From: Synchiropus splendidus
Lineage: Eukaryota; Chordata; Actinopteri; Syngnathiformes; Callionymidae
Direction of reading: 5' to 3'
DNA length: 64,000 bases
Assembly: GCF_027744825.2 (NCBI RefSeq)
Contig: NC_071334.1
Location: forward strand, 29,940,937-30,004,936
The notes under the pieces were generated by a model. That model did no database searches. It was not told the DNA's origin and saw nothing but the letters and a program-made list of their open reading frames with translations. Positions 61,601-64,000 of this stretch are shown here, piece by piece; positions within the stretch are counted from its first letter, which is position 1, and each line of letters starts with the position of its first letter. A program made the position numbers and the translations under genes.

Positions 61601-64000
61601 TGCACATTTAAGATAAAATACAAAACTGAAAGTCAGCGTTGACCAAAATATGGGTCTGACAAATGAATATAACTGCCACACACGCATGCAGTGACATGAA
61701 CAGATTTTAGATTTCAGTGTTCAATTGTGAGTTCTGCTAAACAGGGGTTTGCTGCTCGCAGAAACCACGTTGTTGCTACACTGCTGAAATGCCGACCACA
61801 GTCTGAGCCCAACAACCAATTACGACATTAGCAAAGAACACAAAAGGAAAATAGACTTGGTGTTCAAAAATATATGAGTGCACGCTTGTTTTTAGACGGC
61901 ACGGTTAAAAATACAGCTCAGACTGAGAAAAGTAAATTGTAGGAATCACTTAAGTGCTGCCGCTGTGGTTATTTGGATGTTGTGATGTCATGAAAGCACT
62001 GTAGATGAGTGCAGTGGTGTGCTACAATATGTGCTGGTTCTGTGTTGATCTTTGGCTGAGATGCATCTAAAGCAAATATAGCCTGCAGTTTAACCTGTTG
62101 ACATATCATAGGTGTATATGCATATGCAAGAGACCGAGATATGATTGTACAAAAATAAATGTGCACACAAGGCACACATCATTACAGCGATTTCATGAGA
62201 GCTGCAAAGCAGAGGTCGGGCCTCTGCCACCATTTTCAGCTTCTGTGAGTTCACACAGGTCACAGGTGGTTGCATGTCAGGCCAAGCAGATCCAGATGGA
62301 AGTCATAGGATGTGTTTCCATTTCCCAAAAAAAGAAGCAGACAAAAGCCAGTGAAAGAGAACAGGGTGTACGTTCTAATTCAAACAGTCTTCAGGAACAT
62401 TATTCATCACAGAAGAACAAATCTATGAATTGTGTCTTTAGATTGATATAAATTGTATGTGAACAAGAAGTTTGTGCTATTGTCGGCCAATAACTGACTT
62501 TAGCCATATTTGGTGGTGTTAGTTCTCGAGGTGTCGTTCTCAGGAGCTGTTGTAATGGAGATACAAGAAGGTTTGGATATAGTAATGATGATAATGTTTT
62601 GTTATTCCCCTGTAGGATAAACAGAACTTTGTTCATGTCCACCATATAGAGGTTTTTCATAGAAAAAATTTTGATAACCAACAGCAAGTTGCAGCCACAA
62701 ATCAGCTATTTGCTTGTCTCGTGGTCCATGAGATGCTTAGAGAGCTACATTTGGCCCCCGCTGTCTGAGACAGTTCTAAACTATATTAATGTGGAACGTT
62801 CATTTTAAGGTATGCTTTCTGCCAAATACGCTTCTCAGTCAAACTGTTCACCACAGATTTCCCCAATCAGAACTTTTGCAAATGAACATTTATTTTGGGT
62901 TTACGTTTGTTTACTCAACATTCTAGCGTGTTTGCCGCAAAATAACGTGCAAGGTGTTGATTTGTGTGTCGAAGCCTGGCCCCACAATCTAACACGAATG
63001 TGGAACAGTAATGTGGATTTTGGAACAGTTTCAGCGGCACATCTAGTGTTACTGTTGCAGCTCTGTGTTCTTTTGGTACCTCAGAAACAACTTCTCTGGC
63101 CACACAAATATAGACCCAGCAGCTTTTTTACATCACTGTCAAATCACATTCACCAAACATTCGTGTTGCGTCCAAATATATCAATTCAGTAGCGGGAAAC
63201 AAAGGTGCTACCGGGGCTTTACTTTTTTATATCTTTCATCAAAGTATCAACTGCTGTCCACAGCAGAATTGTTTTCACACCGTGACAGCTCTTGTTTTTG
63301 TCGCTCATGATAACAACTGAATTTTAATATCTGTAATTTTGAGGGAATCATGTTTTCAGTCAAACACATGCGGCGTTAAGACTGAAAAAAAAGATATATA
63401 TATTATATATTAACAAAACATGTATTTCGTGTCACCATTTTTTTGTGAATGTATACTACCAACATCAATTCCTAGTATTCCCATTCACTTGAAATCTGAT
63501 ATATGTGCGGTATATGCAAATTGAAAACTGAAGAACAGATACCATAGTCAGGTGCCATCTTCAATTATGTTGGCCACTAAGGTACATTCACGTTTTGCGT
63601 TGTCAAAGATTTACTATATCAGTCCCCGTAAGTTTGAGAGGGAAACATGGAGGACCACGTGCATTCAAAATCCATATTCTAAGAACAGGAGTCATCTTCT
63701 TCATCCAGAAAAAAAAGTAAAACGAAAAAAGCAATGTCCGGACACCTCTGGCTTTTCGTTTCATTTCATTTCAATTAAGTTCAATTCACCAATGCTACTG
63801 TTGTGTTTTTCAGTATTTATTGGTGTGTATAAGGGGAAAGAAATGAAGTCAGACAGCCTCCCTGGACCATCATCACTTTATTGGCACATCACCGGCAGTA
63901 ACTTGTGAGACACCTGAAAAGCTTCATAACACATAATTTGATGAAAGAATGTCTGGAACTCGAGTTAAAAAATAACACAATCCAAATTAATATCTGCTGA
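58661..64000. other. Non-coding stretch to the window end, nothing recognised
   Basis: AT-rich DNA with a poly-A run at 61309-61322 and a short AT run near 63394-63409. Open frames of 118-134 codons at 59634, 62812 and 63552 have no family motif and no framing splice sites. The segment 62820-63200 is open on both strands and may be an unknown repeat. Confidence 0.4.

Noticed and set aside
1..64000. CRISPR array, prokaryotic operon or defence system
   Set aside because: There are no spaced direct repeats, no gene clusters and no ribosome-binding pattern. The sequence has the look of vertebrate non-coding DNA throughout.

Overview
The window looks like about 64 kb of non-coding DNA from a vertebrate, most likely a teleost fish. 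It is AT-rich, has many short ORFs bounded by chance stops on both strands, has no operon-like gene packing, and carries simple repeats and decayed transposable elements. The non-LTR retrotransposon 3' ends, the short inverted-repeat DNA transposons and the LTR resemble families I know from fish genomes. That match is from memory, not from a search. I found no protein-coding gene, rRNA, tRNA or CRISPR array that I can defend. The longest open frames (up to 203 codons) are either retrotransposon remnants or unrecognised and low in coding character.

Layout. 1-5 kb: one copy of a ~427 bp Harbinger-like MITE, an exon-like block near 3.5 kb and an antisense LINE reverse-transcriptase (RT) remnant. 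5-15 kb: a second LINE scrap, palindromes, AC and TAAA microsatellites, and a more GC-rich block at 11.35-12.1 kb that ends one segment in a good splice-donor match. 15-28 kb: a sense LINE RT scrap, a second and inverted MITE copy at 18.9-19.4 kb, a retroposon 3' tail, an inverted-repeat element at 24.2 kb, a LINE 3' end at 26 kb and a long hexanucleotide array at 27.3 kb. 28-43 kb: mostly featureless AT-rich DNA with two antisense LINE fragments (36.9 and 40.8 kb). 43.4-45.5 kb: a 2 kb composite of two facing DNA-transposon copies with arms of roughly 650 bp. 45.5-49 kb: LINE ends, then a solo LTR with a perfect 5 bp target duplication. 49-64 kb: a long TA array, two more RTE-like LINE remnants, a Tigger/mariner-like MITE flanked by TA, and featureless DNA to the end.

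Nothing here forms a pathway. The window reads as intergenic or long-intron DNA shaped by several waves of retroposon and DNA-transposon insertion. The most informative points are the paired MITE copies, the inverted composite element, the solo LTR, and three short blocks (3.48, 11.4 and 54.4 kb) that could be exons or conserved regulatory DNA. I saw no convincing sign of a novel biological system.
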